Source: Sphingobium fuliginis (GTDB taxonomy: Bacteria > Pseudomonadota > Alphaproteobacteria > Sphingomonadales > Sphingomonadaceae). From it: 64,000 nt of DNA. Positions within the stretch are counted from its first letter, which is position 1. The number at the start of each line of letters is the position of its first letter. Made by a program: the position numbers and the translations under genes. Location of the stretch: NCBI RefSeq assembly GCF_004152845.1, contig NZ_SEON01000011.1:1-64000 (forward strand), given 5' to 3'. A model generated the notes under the pieces. The model was not told the origin of the DNA and did no database searches. It saw nothing but the letters and a program-made list of their open reading frames with translations. Shown piece after piece: positions 8,741 through 20,351 of this stretch.

Positions 8741-10053
8741 GCGACGTGATCGCGCCTCTCAGCGACAAGGATCGCATCTTCACCAACGTCTATGGCTTCC
8801 AGGATTGGGGCATCGACGCGGCGATGAAACGCGGCGATTGGGACAATACCAAGGCCCTGCTGGAAATCGGCCAGGACGACATCATAGAGCGCATCAAGGC
8901 CAGCGGCCTGCGCGGCCGTGGCGGCGCCGGCTTCCCGACCGGCATGAAGTGGAGCTTCATGCCCAAGGAGAGCAGGGACGGCCGTCCGAGCTTCCTCGTC
9001 ATCAACGCCGATGAATCCGAGCCGGGCTCGTGCAAGGACCGCGAGATCATCCGCCACGATCCGCACAAGCTGATCGAGGGCGCGCTGGTCGCCGGTTTCG
9101 CGATGCGGGCGCGCGCCGCCTACATCTATATTCGCGGCGAGTTCATCTATGAGGCGAAGGTGCTCTTCGCCGCCGTCGAGCAGGCCTATGAAAAGGGCTT
9201 CCTCGGCAAGAATGCCTGCGGGTCCGGCTATGATTTCGACGTCTTCGTCCATCGCGGCGCGGGCGCCTATATCTGCGGAGAGGAAACCGCCCAGATCGAA
9301 AGCCTGGAGGGCAAGAAGGGCCAGCCGCGCCTGAAGCCGCCTTTCCCGGCGGGCGCGGGCCTTTATGGCTGCCCCACCACGGTGAACAATGTGGAATCGA
9401 TCGCGGTCGCGCCGACGATCCTGCGGCGCGGGTCCGAATGGTTCTCCAGCTTCGGCCGGGAGAACAACAAGGGCACGAAGCTCTTCCAGATCAGCGGCCA
9501 TGTGAACAAGCCCTGCGTCGTCGAAGAATCGATGGGCATCAGCTTCAAGGAACTGATCGACCGGCATTGCGGCGGCATTCGCGGCGGCTGGGACAATCTG
9601 TTGGCGGTCATCCCCGGCGGTTCGTCGGTGCCTTTGGTCCCGGCGAAGGAGATCATGGACGCGCCCATGGATTTCGATGGGCTGCGTGCGCTCGGCTCGG
9701 GCCTTGGCACCGCCGCCGTCATCGTCATGGACAAGTCGACCGACATCGTCCGCGCCATTTCGCGGCTCAGCTATTTCTACAAGCATGAGAGCTGCGGCCA
9801 GTGCACGCCCTGCCGCGAAGGCACCGGCTGGATGTGGCGCGTAATGGAGCGGCTGCGCACCGGCGATGCCGACCAGAGCGAGATCGACATGCTGTTCCAG
9901 GTGACCAAGCAGGTCGAAGGCCACACCATCTGCGCGCTTGGCGACGCGGCGGCTTGGCCGATCCAGGGCCTGATCCGGCACTTCCGTCCGGAAATCGAGC
10001 GCCGGATCAACGAAAACAAGGGTAGCGCCCCGGTCATGGAGGCAGCGGAGTAA
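8737..10053 (+). CDS. nuoF: NADH-quinone oxidoreductase subunit F
   Basis: A 438-aa subunit with the NADH-binding site, FMN and 4Fe-4S cluster N3, where electrons enter complex I. Visible motifs are [13 protein letters not shown] (FMN/NADH loop), [12 protein letters not shown] and the cluster segment [14 protein letters not shown] 8731 and ATG 8737 are both possible; 8737 is favoured because GGGG at 8724-8727 is nine bases away and the codon overlaps the nuoE stop as ATGA. Confidence 0.95.
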   Translation: MSDVIAPLSDKDRIFTNVYGFQDWGIDAAMKRGDWDNTKALLEIGQDDIIERIKASGLRGRGGAGFPTGMKWSFMPKESRDGRPSFLVINADESEPGSCKDREIIRHDPHKLIEGALVAGFAMRARAAYIYIRGEFIYEAKVLFAAVEQAYEKGFLGKNACGSGYDFDVFVHRGAGAYICGEETAQIESLEGKKGQPRLKPPFPAGAGLYGCPTTVNNVESIAVAPTILRRGSEWFSSFGRENNKGTKLFQISGHVNKPCVVEESMGISFKELIDRHCGGIRGGWDNLLAVIPGGSSVPLVPAKEIMDAPMDFDGLRALGSGLGTAAVIVMDKSTDIVRAISRLSYFYKHESCGQCTPCREGTGWMWRVMERLRTGDADQSEIDMLFQVTKQVEGHTICALGDAAAWPIQGLIRHFRPEIERRINENKGSAPVMEAAE

Positions 10054-10055
10054 CC

Positions 10056-12062
10056 ATGCCGAAGGTCAAAGTAGACGGCGTAGAACTCGAAGTCCCGGCG
10101 GGCGCCACGGTCCTCCAGGCCTGCGAACTGGCGGGGAAGGAAATCCCGCGTTTCTGCTATCATGAGCGCCTCAGCATCGCGGGCAATTGCCGCATGTGCC
10201 TGGTCGAGGTGAAGCCCGGACCGCCCAAGCCGCAGGCTTCCTGTGCGCTGCCGGCCGCGGAGAATCAGGAAATCTTCACCCAGACCGAGATGGTCAAGAA
10301 GGCGCGCGAAGGAGTGATGGAGTTCCTGCTCATCAACCACCCGCTCGACTGCCCGATCTGCGACCAGGGCGGCGAATGCGACCTTCAGGACCAGTCGGTC
10401 GCCTACGGCAAGGGCAGCAGCCGCTTCGACGAGAATAAGCGCGCCGTCACCGAGAAATATATGGGCCCGATCGTCAAGACGGTCATGACCCGCTGCATCC
10501 AGTGCACCCGCTGCGTGCGCTTTGCCGAGGAAGTCGCGGGCGTGCCGGAAATCGGCGCCATCTATCGCGGCGAGAACATGCAGATCACCACCTATCTCGA
10601 ACATGCCGCCAAGAGCGAGCTTTCGGGCAATGTGGTCGATCTTTGCCCGGTCGGCGCGCTGACGTCCAAGCCCTATGCGTTCGAAGCGCGTCCCTGGGAA
10701 CTCAAGAAGACCCACGCGATCGACGTGATGGACGCGGTCGGCACCAACATCCGCCTCGACAGCCGCGGCCGTCAGGTGCTGCGCGCCGTGCCGCGCATCA
10801 ATGACGACGTGAATGAGGAATGGGCCAGCGACAAGACCCGGCACAATGTCGATGGTCTGGTCCGCAAGCGGCTCGACAAACCTTATGTCCGCAAGGACGG
10901 CAAGCTGGTTCCGGCAACCTGGAACGAGGCGTTCGCGACGATTGCCGCCGTCAAGCATGGCGGGTCGGTGGCTGCGCTGGCCGGTGATCTGCTCGATTGC
11001 GAGACGATGTTCGCGGGCAAGGTGCTGGTCGAGAGGCTGGGTGGCTCGCTGCTCGAAGGCCGTCAGACCGGGCTCGCCTATGACGTGTCGAGCCTGAGCG
11101 CGGTCAACTTCAACACCACGCTCAACGGTCTTGAAACCGCTGACGTGATCCTGCTGGTGGGCACCAATCTGCGCTGGGAAGCGCCGCTGGTGAACACCCG
11201 CATCCGCAAGGCGATCAAGAAGGGCGCGAAGGTCTTTGCGCTCGGTCCGCAGGTCGACCTCACCTACAAGGTCGAGTGGCTGGGCAATGACGCGTCGCTG
11301 CTTGGCCGTCTGCCCGAAGCGGTGGTGGAAGCCTTCGGCAAGGCCGCGCGTCCGGCGATGATCGTCGGCGGCGGCGTGCTGGCGAAGGACGGCGCCCATG
11401 GCGATACGCTGGCGCTGGTCGAGACGCTGGGCCTCGTGAAAGAAGGCTGGAACGGCTATAATGTCCTGCATTTCGCGGCGGCGCGCATGGGCGGGCTGAT
11501 GCTCGGCTATGCGGCGCAGGGCGGCATCAAGGCGGTGGCTGCGGCGAAGCCCAAGCTGCTCTTCTCGCTGGGCGCGGACGAGGTCGATTATTCGGCCTTC
11601 CAGGATAGCTTCAAGGTCTATGTCGGCCACCATGGCGACAAGGGCGCGCATGCGGCGGACGTGATCCTGCCGGGCGCGAGCTATGCCGAGAAGGCCGGCA
11701 CCTACGTCAATCTGGAAGGCCGGGTGCAGCGCGGCGAAAAGGCCGTATTCGCGCCGGGCGACGCCCGCGAGGATTGGTCGATCCTGCGCGCCCTGTCGGA
11801 AGTGCTGGGCGCGACGCTCCCCTTCGACAGCTTCGAGCAGCTTCGCGCCGAAATGGCCAGGGCGGTTCCGGCGCTGGGCGTTGAGGGTCTGGCCGATTAT
11901 GGCTGGTCCGTTCCGTCGCTGCCGACCGGCGCCAGCGGTGAGTTCGGCTTTCCGATCAAGGATTTCTACCTGACCAACGCCATCTGCCGCGCCAGTCCGA
12001 CGATGCAGCAATGTTCGGCCGAACTGATCCACGGCGAGACGTATGCGGAGGCCGCAGAGTGA
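10056..12062 (+). CDS. nuoG: NADH-quinone oxidoreductase subunit G
   Basis: A 668-aa 75-kDa-type subunit with the iron-sulfur chain N1b, N4 and N5. The N-terminal ferredoxin-like part has [15 protein letters not shown], then [18 protein letters not shown] (containing the N5 ligands) and [10 protein letters not shown]. The C-terminal two thirds is a molybdopterin-oxidoreductase-like domain without its own cofactor function. The stop overlaps the GTG start of nuoH. Confidence 0.95.
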   Translation: MPKVKVDGVELEVPAGATVLQACELAGKEIPRFCYHERLSIAGNCRMCLVEVKPGPPKPQASCALPAAENQEIFTQTEMVKKAREGVMEFLLINHPLDCPICDQGGECDLQDQSVAYGKGSSRFDENKRAVTEKYMGPIVKTVMTRCIQCTRCVRFAEEVAGVPEIGAIYRGENMQITTYLEHAAKSELSGNVVDLCPVGALTSKPYAFEARPWELKKTHAIDVMDAVGTNIRLDSRGRQVLRAVPRINDDVNEEWASDKTRHNVDGLVRKRLDKPYVRKDGKLVPATWNEAFATIAAVKHGGSVAALAGDLLDCETMFAGKVLVERLGGSLLEGRQTGLAYDVSSLSAVNFNTTLNGLETADVILLVGTNLRWEAPLVNTRIRKAIKKGAKVFALGPQVDLTYKVEWLGNDASLLGRLPEAVVEAFGKAARPAMIVGGGVLAKDGAHGDTLALVETLGLVKEGWNGYNVLHFAAARMGGLMLGYAAQGGIKAVAAAKPKLLFSLGADEVDYSAFQDSFKVYVGHHGDKGAHAADVILPGASYAEKAGTYVNLEGRVQRGEKAVFAPGDAREDWSILRALSEVLGATLPFDSFEQLRAEMARAVPALGVEGLADYGWSVPSLPTGASGEFGFPIKDFYLTNAICRASPTMQQCSAELIHGETYAEAAE

Positions 12063-13108
12063 CCGCTTTCTTCCAAAATCTCGGCCTGCCGTTCGAGGGC
12101 GCCTGGCTGCTTTCGACGATCATCGGCATTCTGGTGATTGCGTTGCCGCTGATGCTGGCGGTGGCGATGATCATCTACGCCGACCGCAAGATCTGGGCGG
12201 CGATGGCGCTGCGCCGCGGCCCGAACGTCGTCGGTCCCTTCGGTCTGCTCCAGTCCTTCGCGGACGGCGCCAAGGTCTTCCTGCAGGAAACCATCATCCC
12301 TTCGGCGGCCAACCGCACGCTTTTCCTGATCGCCCCGATCATCACCTTCACCGTCGCTCTGATGGCCTGGGCGGTGATTCCGTTCCAGGTGGGCGTGGTG
12401 CTGGCCAACATCAATGTCGGCCTGCTCTACATCCTCGCCATCTCGTCGCTCGGCGTCTATGGCGTGGTGCTGTCGGGCTGGGCGTCCAATTCCAAATATC
12501 CCTTCTATTCGGCGATCCGCGCCAGCGCGCAGATGATCAGCTATGAAGTCTCCATCGGCTTCATCCTGATCACCGTCGTGCTTTGGGCCGGCAGCTTCAA
12601 TATCTCGGCCATCGTCGAGAGCCAGAAGGGCTATTATGGCTTCCTGAACGGCAACGGCTTCAACCCGCTGCTCTTCCCGATGGCGATCATGTTCCTGATC
12701 TCGGCCATGGCGGAAACGGCGCGTGCGCCCTTCGACCTGACCGAAGCGGAATCGGAACTGGTCGCGGGATATCAGACCGAATATTCGTCCATGGCCTTCG
12801 CGCTGTTCTGGCTAGGCGAATATGCGAACGTGATCCTGATGTGCGCCCTGAACGCCATCCTGTTCTGGGGCGGCTATCTGCCGCCGATCGACTGGGCGCC
12901 GCTTTATTATGTGCCCGGCATCATCTGGCTGTTCGCCAAGATATTCTTCTTCTTCTTCGTCTTTTCCTGGGTGAAGGCGACGGTGCCCCGTTACCGCTAT
13001 GACCAGCTTATGCGGCTGGGCTGGAAGATATTCCTGCCGACCTCGCTGCTGTTCGTCTTCCTGGTGTCGGGCTTCCTCATGTTCACGCGTTACGGAGGCG
13101 CTCAATGA
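12059..13108 (+). CDS. nuoH: NADH-quinone oxidoreductase subunit H
   Basis: A 349-aa membrane subunit with about eight helices that links the quinone site to the proton-pumping arm. Conserved segments are [17 protein letters not shown] and [21 protein letters not shown] chose the GTG at 12059 over an ATG 48 bases upstream because it overlaps the nuoG stop and starts just before the first helix. It overlaps nuoI through ATGA. Confidence 0.95.
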   Translation: MTAFFQNLGLPFEGAWLLSTIIGILVIALPLMLAVAMIIYADRKIWAAMALRRGPNVVGPFGLLQSFADGAKVFLQETIIPSAANRTLFLIAPIITFTVALMAWAVIPFQVGVVLANINVGLLYILAISSLGVYGVVLSGWASNSKYPFYSAIRASAQMISYEVSIGFILITVVLWAGSFNISAIVESQKGYYGFLNGNGFNPLLFPMAIMFLISAMAETARAPFDLTEAESELVAGYQTEYSSMAFALFWLGEYANVILMCALNAILFWGGYLPPIDWAPLYYVPGIIWLFAKIFFFFFVFSWVKATVPRYRYDQLMRLGWKIFLPTSLLFVFLVSGFLMFTRYGGAQ

Positions 13109-13590
13109 GCCTCGGCTATTATGTCAAATCCTTCACCCTCTGGGAGTTTGTGAAGGCGCACGCCCTGACCTTGAAATATTTCTTCAAGCCCAAGGCGACG
13201 ATCAACTACCCCTATGAGAAGAACCCGATTTCGCCGCGGTTCCGGGGGGAGCATGCGTTGCGCCGCTATCCCAATGGGGAAGAACGCTGCATCGCGTGCA
13301 AGCTGTGCGAGGCGATCTGCCCCGCCCAGGCGATCACCATCGAAGCGCAGCCGCGCGATGACGGCAGCCGCCGCACGACGCGCTACGACATCGACATGAC
13401 GAAGTGCATCTATTGCGGCTTCTGCCAGGAAGCGTGCCCGGTGGACGCCATCGTCGAGGGCCCGAATTTCGAGTTCTCCACCGAAACGCGCGAGGAGCTG
13501 ATCTACGACAAGGCCAAGCTCCTTGAAAATGGGGACAAGTGGGAGCGGGCGATTGCCGCGAACCTTGCCGCCGATGCGCCCTACCGTTAA
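13105..13590 (+). CDS. nuoI: NADH-quinone oxidoreductase subunit I
   Basis: A 161-aa subunit of the peripheral arm that carries two 4Fe-4S clusters (N6a and N6b). Both ferredoxin motifs are intact: [12 protein letters not shown] and [12 protein letters not shown]. The N-terminal amphipathic segment (about residues 1-30) attaches it to the membrane. Thirty bases separate it from nuoJ, one of the few gaps in the operon. Confidence 0.96.
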   Translation: MSLGYYVKSFTLWEFVKAHALTLKYFFKPKATINYPYEKNPISPRFRGEHALRRYPNGEERCIACKLCEAICPAQAITIEAQPRDDGSRRTTRYDIDMTKCIYCGFCQEACPVDAIVEGPNFEFSTETREELIYDKAKLLENGDKWERAIAANLAADAPYR

Positions 13591-13620
13591 GCCGCAGCCG
13601 CCGAAGGGGAACATGATCCT

Positions 13621-14232
13621 GTGATTCACGTGCTTGCCTTTTACCTGTTCGCCGCGATCGTGGTGTGCAGCGGCGCGCTTACGATCCTGTCGCGCAATCC
13701 GGTTCATTCGGTGCTGTGGCTGATCCTTGCCTTTTTCAACGCGGCGGGGCTGATGGTCCTGCTGGGCGCCGAATTCATCGCGATGCTCCTTGTCATCGTC
13801 TATGTCGGCGCCGTTGCCGTGCTGTTCCTGTTCGTCGTGATGATGCTCGACATCGATTTCGCCGAACTGCGCGCCGGTTTCGTCGATTACCTTCCCTTCG
13901 GGCTGCTGATTGCGCTGGTGCTGCTGGCGGAGATCGTGCTGGGCATCGGCCTGTGGAGCGCGGGCCCCATAGAACTGGCGCAACGCGCGGCTCCGGTGAA
14001 CCCGGAACTCAGCAATATCCAGGCGATCGGCGCGCTGCTCTACACCCGCTACATCTTCCTGTTCGAAGCGGCGGGCATCGTCCTGCTGGTCGCGATGATC
14101 GGCGCCATCGTGCTGACCCATCGCGCCCGTAGCGGCGTGCGCGGCCAGAACATCGCCCGCCAGAACCGCCGCCGTCCCGAAGACGCGGTGCGCAACGTCA
14201 ATCAGCCCGTCGGGCAGGGGGTGGAGCTGTGA
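13621..14232 (+). CDS. nuoJ: NADH-quinone oxidoreductase subunit J
   Basis: A 203-aa subunit with five transmembrane helices (roughly 3-22, 28-48, 54-75, 92-112, 142-162). The third helix region [20 protein letters not shown] is typical. Translation starts at GTG 13621. The hydrophilic C-terminus is rich in Arg and Asn. The stop overlaps the GTG start of nuoK. Confidence 0.94.
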   Translation: MIHVLAFYLFAAIVVCSGALTILSRNPVHSVLWLILAFFNAAGLMVLLGAEFIAMLLVIVYVGAVAVLFLFVVMMLDIDFAELRAGFVDYLPFGLLIALVLLAEIVLGIGLWSAGPIELAQRAAPVNPELSNIQAIGALLYTRYIFLFEAAGIVLLVAMIGAIVLTHRARSGVRGQNIARQNRRRPEDAVRNVNQPVGQGVEL

Positions 14233-14534
14233 TCGGCCTTCAGCATTATATGGTGGTCAGCGCGATCCTCTTCGTGATGGGCGTGCTGGGCATCTTCATC
14301 AATCGCAAGAACGTCATCATCATCCTGATGGCGATCGAGCTGATCCTGCTCAGCGTGAACATCAACCTTGTCGCCTTCAGCGCCTTCCTGGGCGATCTGG
14401 TGGGACAGGTGTTCAGCATGTTCGTGCTGACCGTCGCGGCGGGTGAGGCGGCCATCGGCCTTGCCATCCTCGTCATCTACTTCCGCGGTCGCGGCACCAT
14501 CGCCGTCGACGATGTCAACCGGATGAAGGGCTAA
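14229..14534 (+). CDS. nuoK: NADH-quinone oxidoreductase subunit K
   Basis: A 101-aa, three-helix antiporter-like subunit related to MrpC. The conserved glutamates in the second and third helices are visible in [11 protein letters not shown] and [10 protein letters not shown]. It starts with GTG overlapping the nuoJ stop and ends six bases before nuoL. Confidence 0.96.
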   Translation: MIGLQHYMVVSAILFVMGVLGIFINRKNVIIILMAIELILLSVNINLVAFSAFLGDLVGQVFSMFVLTVAAGEAAIGLAILVIYFRGRGTIAVDDVNRMKG

Positions 14535-14540
14535 AGCTCG

Positions 14541-16640
14541 ATGATCCAGCTTATCGTCCTTCTCCCGTTGCTGGCTGCTGCCATCGCCGGTCTTGGCAAC
14601 AAGGCCCTTGGCAAGCTGCCCGCGAAGATCGTCACCACCGGCGCGCTGTTCGCATCCTGTGCGATGAGCTGGCCGATCTTCATCGGCTTCCTGACCGGCC
14701 ATGCCGAGCCCTATGTGGTCCCGGCCTTCACCTGGATCCAGTCGGGCAGCTTCGATGCGCAATGGGCGCTGCGCGTCGACACCATGACGGCGGTCATGCT
14801 GGTGGTCATCACCAGCGTGTCGAGCCTCGTCCATCTCTATAGCTGGGGCTATATGGAGGAGGAGCCGGACCAGCCGCGCTTCTTCGCCTATCTGTCGCTC
14901 TTCACCTTCGCGATGCTGATGCTCGTGACGGCGAACAACCTGCTGCAGATGTTCTTCGGCTGGGAAGGCGTCGGCCTTGCTTCCTATCTGCTGATCGGCT
15001 TCTGGTTCCGTAAACCCTCCGCAAATGCGGCCGCGATCAAGGCCTTCGTCGTCAACCGCGTCGGCGACCTCGGTTTCATGATGGGCATTTTCGGCACCTA
15101 TCTGGTGTTCAACACCATCTCGATCCCGGAAATCCTGGCGGCCGCGCCATCGATGGCCGGTTCGACCATCGGCTTCCTGGGCCATCGTTTCGACACCATG
15201 ACCGTGCTCTGCCTGCTGCTGTTCATCGGCGCGATGGGCAAGTCGGCGCAGCTTGGCCTCCACACCTGGCTGCCGGACGCGATGGAGGGCCCGACCCCGG
15301 TGTCGGCGCTGATCCACGCGGCGACCATGGTGACCGCGGGCGTGTTCATGGTGTGCCGCCTGTCGCCGATGTTCGAAACCTCGCCGACGGCGCTTGGCTT
15401 CGTGACCTTCACCGGCGCGGCCACCTGCCTTTTCGCGGCGACCGTGGGCACGGTGCAGAACGACATCAAGCGCGTCATCGCCTATTCGACCTGCTCGCAG
15501 CTCGGCTACATGTTCTTCGCGGCGGGCGTCGGCGCCTATGGCGCGGCGATGTTCCACCTCTTCACCCACGCCTTCTTCAAGGCGCTGCTGTTCCTTGGCG
15601 CGGGCTCGGTCATCCACGCGATGCACCATGAACAGGACATGCGCTACTATGGCGCGCTCCGGAAGGAGATCCCGATCACCTTCTGGACGATGACGCTGGG
15701 CACGCTGGCGATCACCGGCGTCGGCATTCCGCTGGTCGGCTATGGCTTTGCAGGCTTCTATTCGAAGGACGGCATTCTCGAAGCAGCCTATGCGTCTGGC
15801 GGTGCGGGCGTCGGCGCCTATCTGGTCGGCGTGTTTGCGGCGCTGCTCACCAGCTTCTACAGCTGGCGCCTGGTGTTCCTGACCTTCTTCGGCAAGCCCC
15901 GCTGGGCCGCATCGGAGCATATCCAGCATGCCGTCCACGACGCACATGGCCATGGTCATGACGAACATGCCACCCACGGTCATGGCGCGGAGGACGACAA
16001 CGCACCGGCGCAGGAGCATGCGGGTCACGATCCGCACGGGCATGAAACCGATGCCCATGCCCTGCCGACCGGCACCGGCGGCTATCATCCGCATGAAAGC
16101 GGCTGGGTGATGCTGATCCCGCTGGTGGTGCTGAGCCTGGGTGCGGTGTTTGCGGGCTTCCTCTTCCATGACCAGTTCATCGGGCCGGAAGGCGGCATAG
16201 AGTTCTGGAAGGGCGCGCTGGCGTTCGACAGTCATCTGATGCACGCCGCGCATGAAGTGCCGACCTGGGTCAAGTTCGGACCGTTCACGGTGATGCTGAC
16301 CGGCTTGGTCATAGCCCGGCTGGCCTATATCAAGCACACCGACTGGCCGCGGCGCTTCGTCGCCACCTTCGGCGTGCTGTACCAGTTCCTGCTCAACAAA
16401 TGGTATTTCGACGAGCTGTATCATTTCATCTTCGTCAAGCCTGCCTTCGCCATCGGCCGCTTCTTCTGGAAGTTCGGTGACGTGGGCTTGATCGACCGCT
16501 TCGGGCCTAACGGCCTGGCTGCGCTGGTCGTGCAGGGCAACAAAGTCACCCGTCGGCTTCAGTCCGGCTACCTCTACACTTACGCGCTGGTGATGCTGAT
16601 CGGCCTCGCCGCGGCTGCAACCTGGGCGATGACACGATAA
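14541..16640 (+). CDS. nuoL: NADH-quinone oxidoreductase subunit L
   Basis: A 699-aa proton-pumping subunit of the Mrp-antiporter type, with about 16 helices and a C-terminal lateral helix. Conserved motifs include [39 protein letters not shown] and [13 protein letters not shown] loop at about residues 460-515 (15919-16095) holds some 16 histidines in HGHGHDE- and HGHE-type runs together with Asp and Glu; this is a lineage-specific insertion, not a core element. Stop and nuoM start overlap by one base. Confidence 0.96.
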   Translation: MIQLIVLLPLLAAAIAGLGNKALGKLPAKIVTTGALFASCAMSWPIFIGFLTGHAEPYVVPAFTWIQSGSFDAQWALRVDTMTAVMLVVITSVSSLVHLYSWGYMEEEPDQPRFFAYLSLFTFAMLMLVTANNLLQMFFGWEGVGLASYLLIGFWFRKPSANAAAIKAFVVNRVGDLGFMMGIFGTYLVFNTISIPEILAAAPSMAGSTIGFLGHRFDTMTVLCLLLFIGAMGKSAQLGLHTWLPDAMEGPTPVSALIHAATMVTAGVFMVCRLSPMFETSPTALGFVTFTGAATCLFAATVGTVQNDIKRVIAYSTCSQLGYMFFAAGVGAYGAAMFHLFTHAFFKALLFLGAGSVIHAMHHEQDMRYYGALRKEIPITFWTMTLGTLAITGVGIPLVGYGFAGFYSKDGILEAAYASGGAGVGAYLVGVFAALLTSFYSWRLVFLTFFGKPRWAASEHIQHAVHDAHGHGHDEHATHGHGAEDDNAPAQEHAGHDPHGHETDAHALPTGTGGYHPHESGWVMLIPLVVLSLGAVFAGFLFHDQFIGPEGGIEFWKGALAFDSHLMHAAHEVPTWVKFGPFTVMLTGLVIARLAYIKHTDWPRRFVATFGVLYQFLLNKWYFDELYHFIFVKPAFAIGRFFWKFGDVGLIDRFGPNGLAALVVQGNKVTRRLQSGYLYTYALVMLIGLAAAATWAMTR

Positions 16641-18196
16641 TGAGCGGCTTCCCCATCCTTTCCCTGATGATGGCAGTGCCGATGGCGGGGGCCATCGCCT
16701 GTCTGTTCGCAGGCGCCAATCAGGCCCGCTGGATCGCGTTGGTCGCAACGCTGGTCGATCTCGTGCTGGGCGTCATCCTCTGGATGAATTTCGACCAGTC
16801 GGGGACCGCCGCCCAATGGCAGTTCCAGGAATATGCGCCGATCTTCGGCCGTTTCGCCTGGGCGCTCGGGATCGACGGCATCGCGCTGCTGCTGATCGCG
16901 CTCACCGTATTCCTGATGCCGATCTGCATCGGCGCGAGTTGGATCGCGATCGAGAAGCGCGTGCCGGAATATATGGCGGCCTTCCTGTTCATGGAGGTGC
17001 TGATGATCGGCGTCTTCACGGCGCAGGATCTCTACCTCTTCTACATCATGTTCGAAGCCGGCCTGATCCCGATGTACCTGATCATCGGCATCTGGGGCGG
17101 CGCGGATCGCATCTACGCTTCGTACAAATTCTTCCTCTACACGCTGCTCGGCTCGGTGCTGATGCTGATCGCGATGATGTGGATGGTGCATGAAGCGGGC
17201 ACGACCGACATCCCGACATTGATGGCCTATCATTTCGATCCGCATATCCAGACATGGCTGTGGCTTGCCTTCTTCGCCAGCTTTGCCGTCAAGATGCCGA
17301 TGTGGCCGGTCCACACCTGGCTTCCCGACGCGCACGTTCAGGCGCCGACCGCCGGTTCGGTCATCCTGGCGGGCGTGCTGCTGAAAATGGGCGGCTACGG
17401 CTTCATCCGCTTCTCGCTGCCGATGTTCCCGGAGGCGTCCGCGCAACTGGCGCCGCTGGTCTGGGGCCTGTCGATGGTCGCGGTGGTCTATACCAGCCTC
17501 GTCGCGCTGGTTCAGTCGGACATGAAGAAGCTGATCGCCTATTCATCAGTGGCGCACATGGCCATCGTCACCGTCGGCCTGTTCGCCTTCAACCAGGCGG
17601 GCATCGAAGGCGCGATGATGGTGATGCTGGGCCATGGCCTGGTGTCGGGCGCTCTCTTCCTCTGCGTCGGCGTCATCTATGATCGGCTCCATACCCGCGA
17701 GATCAGCCGTTATGGCGGCCTCAGCATCAACATGCCGAAATATGCGGTGCTGTTCATGCTGTTCACCATGGCGTCGGTCGGCCTGCCGGGCACCAGCAAC
17801 TTCGTGGGTGAATTCCTGTCGCTGATGGGCATCTACCAGGCGTCGAGCTGGGTGGCGCTGGTCTGCACCACCGGCATCATCCTGGGCGCGGCCTATATGC
17901 TCTATCTCTACCGCCGGATCGCCTATGGCGAGCAGAAGAATGCCGATGCGGCCGCGATGCCGGACCTGTCCGCGCGCGAAATCTGGCTGCTGGCGCCGAT
18001 CGCGGCGGCGGTGCTGTGGATGGGCGTCTATCCGGAGAGCTTCCTGGCGCCCATGCGTTCCGATATCCGCGCGCTCGAAGCGCGCGTCGCCTCCGCCAGG
18101 CCGGCGGGCGATTCCCAGATCAAGATGGGGGCGGCCGTTCCGGCTGCCGAGGCTGCCCATCATGAAGAAGCCCCTGCGCACGGGGAGGCGCACTGA
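16640..18196 (+). CDS. nuoM: NADH-quinone oxidoreductase subunit M
   Basis: A 518-aa, 14-helix antiporter-like proton-pumping subunit. The segments [20 protein letters not shown] and [21 protein letters not shown] carry the conserved Glu and the lysine-neighbour region. The C-terminal 40 residues after the last helix are hydrophilic and end in a His/Glu-rich [14 protein letters not shown]. The stop overlaps the nuoN start by one base. Confidence 0.96.
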   Translation: MSGFPILSLMMAVPMAGAIACLFAGANQARWIALVATLVDLVLGVILWMNFDQSGTAAQWQFQEYAPIFGRFAWALGIDGIALLLIALTVFLMPICIGASWIAIEKRVPEYMAAFLFMEVLMIGVFTAQDLYLFYIMFEAGLIPMYLIIGIWGGADRIYASYKFFLYTLLGSVLMLIAMMWMVHEAGTTDIPTLMAYHFDPHIQTWLWLAFFASFAVKMPMWPVHTWLPDAHVQAPTAGSVILAGVLLKMGGYGFIRFSLPMFPEASAQLAPLVWGLSMVAVVYTSLVALVQSDMKKLIAYSSVAHMAIVTVGLFAFNQAGIEGAMMVMLGHGLVSGALFLCVGVIYDRLHTREISRYGGLSINMPKYAVLFMLFTMASVGLPGTSNFVGEFLSLMGIYQASSWVALVCTTGIILGAAYMLYLYRRIAYGEQKNADAAAMPDLSAREIWLLAPIAAAVLWMGVYPESFLAPMRSDIRALEARVASARPAGDSQIKMGAAVPAAEAAHHEEAPAHGEAH

Positions 18197-19632
18197 TGAT
18201 TGATTCCGCTTCCCTTCTGGCGGTCTTGCCGGAACTGATCCTGACGGCCGGCGGCCTGATCCTGATGCTGATCGCAGCTTATGGCGGCGATGCGACGGCG
18301 CGGCTGGTGAACTGGCTGTCGGTGCTGACGCTGGCTATCGCAGGCCTGGCGCTGTCCACTTCGCTGGCGCATGGGCCCGATGCCTTTGACGGGCTGGTGC
18401 GCGCCGATGCCTTCTCCGTCTTCGCCAAGGCGCTAATTTATGGCGCGGGGGCGGCGGCCATCCTGCTTGCGCCGCGCTACTTCCTGGTGGGTGGCGCGCT
18501 GCGGGCCGAATATCCGGTGCTGATCCTCTTCTCCTCGATCGGCATGGGCATGATGGTGTCGGCGGGCGACCTGCTGACGCTCTATGTCGGCCTCGAAATG
18601 CAGAGCCTTGCCGCCTATGTGCTGGCGAGCTTCATGCGGCAGGACGAGCGGTCGTCCGAAGCGGGCCTTAAATATTTCGTCCTGGGTTCGCTGGCGAGCG
18701 GCATCCTGCTCTATGGTTCGGCGCTGCTCTATGGCTTTACCGGCGGCACCAGCTTCGACGGCATCGCGGTCGCGCTGAGCGACGGTGTGTCGAAGGGCGA
18801 GCTTTTCGGCCTGGTGTTCGTGCTTGCCGGTCTCGCCTTCAAGATCAGCGCCGTGCCGTTCCACATGTGGACGCCGGACGTCTATGAAGGTGCGCCCACC
18901 CCGGTCACGACTTTCTTCGCCAGCGCGCCCAAGGTGGCGGCCATCGGCCTTACCGTCCGCGTCGCGATAGAGGCGCTGGGGCCGGCGGGCCTCGACTGGC
19001 AGCAGGTCGTGATCTTCGTTGCGCTCGCCTCGATCCTCTTCGGTGCGGTGGCGGCCATCGGCCAGACCAACATCAAGCGGCTGATGGCCTATTCGTCGAT
19101 CAACAATGTCGGCTTCGCGTTGATCGGCCTTGCCACCGGCACGCCCGCGGGCGCGGCGGCGACGATGAGCTACATGGCGATCTATGTCGTCATGACCATC
19201 GGCGGTTTCGCCTGCATCCTGCAGATGCGCGATGCGGAGGGGCGTCCGGTCGAGACCATCGCCAGCCTTGCGGGCCTTTCGCGCTCGCGCCAGGGTCTGG
19301 CGGCGGCGCTGGCGATCTTCATGTTCTCCATGGCCGGCATTCCGCCGCTCTTCGGCTTCTGGGCGAAGTTCCTGGTGTTCGACGCGGCCGTCGCGGCGGG
19401 CCTGACGGCGCTGGCGGCCTTCGGTATCGCCATGTCGGTGATCGGCGCCTTCTATTATCTGAAGATCATCAAGACGATGTATTTCGACGAGCCGGCGGCG
19501 CCCTATGAAGCGCGTGGCGGTGCGGTTGAGAATATCATCCTGACGGCCTGCGCCGTGGTGATCGTCTTCGGCTATTTCCTCAATCCCGTCCTCGACAAGG
19601 CGAGCGCGGCGGCCGCGGCGTCGCTGTTCTGA
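18196..19632 (+). CDS. nuoN: NADH-quinone oxidoreductase subunit N
   Basis: A 478-aa, 14-helix antiporter-like subunit and the last of the complex I genes. Conserved parts are YVGLEMQSLAAYVLASF, HMWTPDVYEGAPTPVTTFFA and MAYSSINNVGFALIGLATG. Full length. The last codons overlap the apparent start of birA, so translation of the following biosynthetic genes is probably coupled to the nuo operon. Confidence 0.96.
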   Translation: MIDSASLLAVLPELILTAGGLILMLIAAYGGDATARLVNWLSVLTLAIAGLALSTSLAHGPDAFDGLVRADAFSVFAKALIYGAGAAAILLAPRYFLVGGALRAEYPVLILFSSIGMGMMVSAGDLLTLYVGLEMQSLAAYVLASFMRQDERSSEAGLKYFVLGSLASGILLYGSALLYGFTGGTSFDGIAVALSDGVSKGELFGLVFVLAGLAFKISAVPFHMWTPDVYEGAPTPVTTFFASAPKVAAIGLTVRVAIEALGPAGLDWQQVVIFVALASILFGAVAAIGQTNIKRLMAYSSINNVGFALIGLATGTPAGAAATMSYMAIYVVMTIGGFACILQMRDAEGRPVETIASLAGLSRSRQGLAAALAIFMFSMAGIPPLFGFWAKFLVFDAAVAAGLTALAAFGIAMSVIGAFYYLKIIKTMYFDEPAAPYEARGGAVENIILTACAVVIVFGYFLNPVLDKASAAAAASLF

Positions 19633-20336
19633 CCGAGCTTCGCTTCGTCGAGGAGACTGGCTCCACCAATGCCGACATGCTGGCGTTGGTGGAGCAAGGC
19701 GTTTCTGAAGGCTGCTGGTTGCGCGCGGGGCGGCAGACCGGCGGACGCGGGCGCATGGGGCGCAGCTGGGAAAGTCCCGACGGCAATCTCTATTGTTCGA
19801 CGCTGATCCGGTTGCGGGGGGGCGACCCGTTGCCGCATACGCTGGCGCTGGTCGCGGGCAACGCCGTGCATGCGTTGGTGGCGCCGCTTTGCAAGGGGCA
19901 GGCGCGGATCAAATGGCCCAATGACGTGCTGGTGGACGGCGCGAAGATCGCCGGCATCCTCCTGGAGCGGGCGGGCGATGCCATTGTTGCGGGGATCGGC
20001 GTCAACGTGGCCGGGCATCCGACCGGGTTCGACCGGCCGGTGACGAGCCTATTCGCGCAGGGCGCGCCAGAGGCCGACGCGGCTGCTCTGCAGGTGCGGC
20101 TTGCGGAATTGTTCGCCCATTGGCTGGCGATCTGGCGCGCGCAGGGGCTGGAGCCGGTGCGGACGCATTGGCTGCTCAATGCCCATCCTGCCGGCACGCC
20201 GATGCGCGTGGTGCAGCCCGATGGCGACACGGTGGAAGGCACATTCGACACGCTCGACCGCCATGGGATGCTGATCCTGCGCTTGGCGAATGGCGAGAGC
20301 CGTGCCATTCATGCCGGCGACATCCTTCTCATCTGA
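19629..20336 (+). CDS. birA: Biotin--[acetyl-CoA-carboxylase] ligase
   Basis: A roughly 235-aa biotin protein ligase that attaches biotin to the carboxylase carrier protein. The catalytic domain shows GRGRMGRSW (biotinyl-AMP loop) and IKWPNDVLVDGAKIAGILLE. There is no N-terminal helix-turn-helix, so it is a ligase without the repressor function of the E. coli protein. The conserved N-terminal VEETGSTNADML lies upstream of the first ATG (19677). In that frame I found no ATG, GTG or TTG before it, so the best candidate is the CTG at 19629, which overlaps the nuoN stop (CTGA). If translation did start at 19677, the substrate-binding STN motif would be lost. Confidence 0.85.
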   Translation: MTELRFVEETGSTNADMLALVEQGVSEGCWLRAGRQTGGRGRMGRSWESPDGNLYCSTLIRLRGGDPLPHTLALVAGNAVHALVAPLCKGQARIKWPNDVLVDGAKIAGILLERAGDAIVAGIGVNVAGHPTGFDRPVTSLFAQGAPEADAAALQVRLAELFAHWLAIWRAQGLEPVRTHWLLNAHPAGTPMRVVQPDGDTVEGTFDTLDRHGMLILRLANGESRAIHAGDILLI

Positions 20337-20351
20337 CATCGGGGATCGGCC

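Noticed and set aside
9777-12032. A 751-codon antisense frame over nuoF-nuoG
   Set aside because: Low-complexity basic composition with no family signature; opposite to intact complex I genes.
14202-16748. An 848-codon open frame antisense to nuoK-nuoL
   Set aside because: Its translation is rich in Arg, His, Gln, Glu and Asp without any domain, as expected for the reverse frame of GC-rich coding DNA that has a strong third-position bias. The sense strand holds clear nuo genes.
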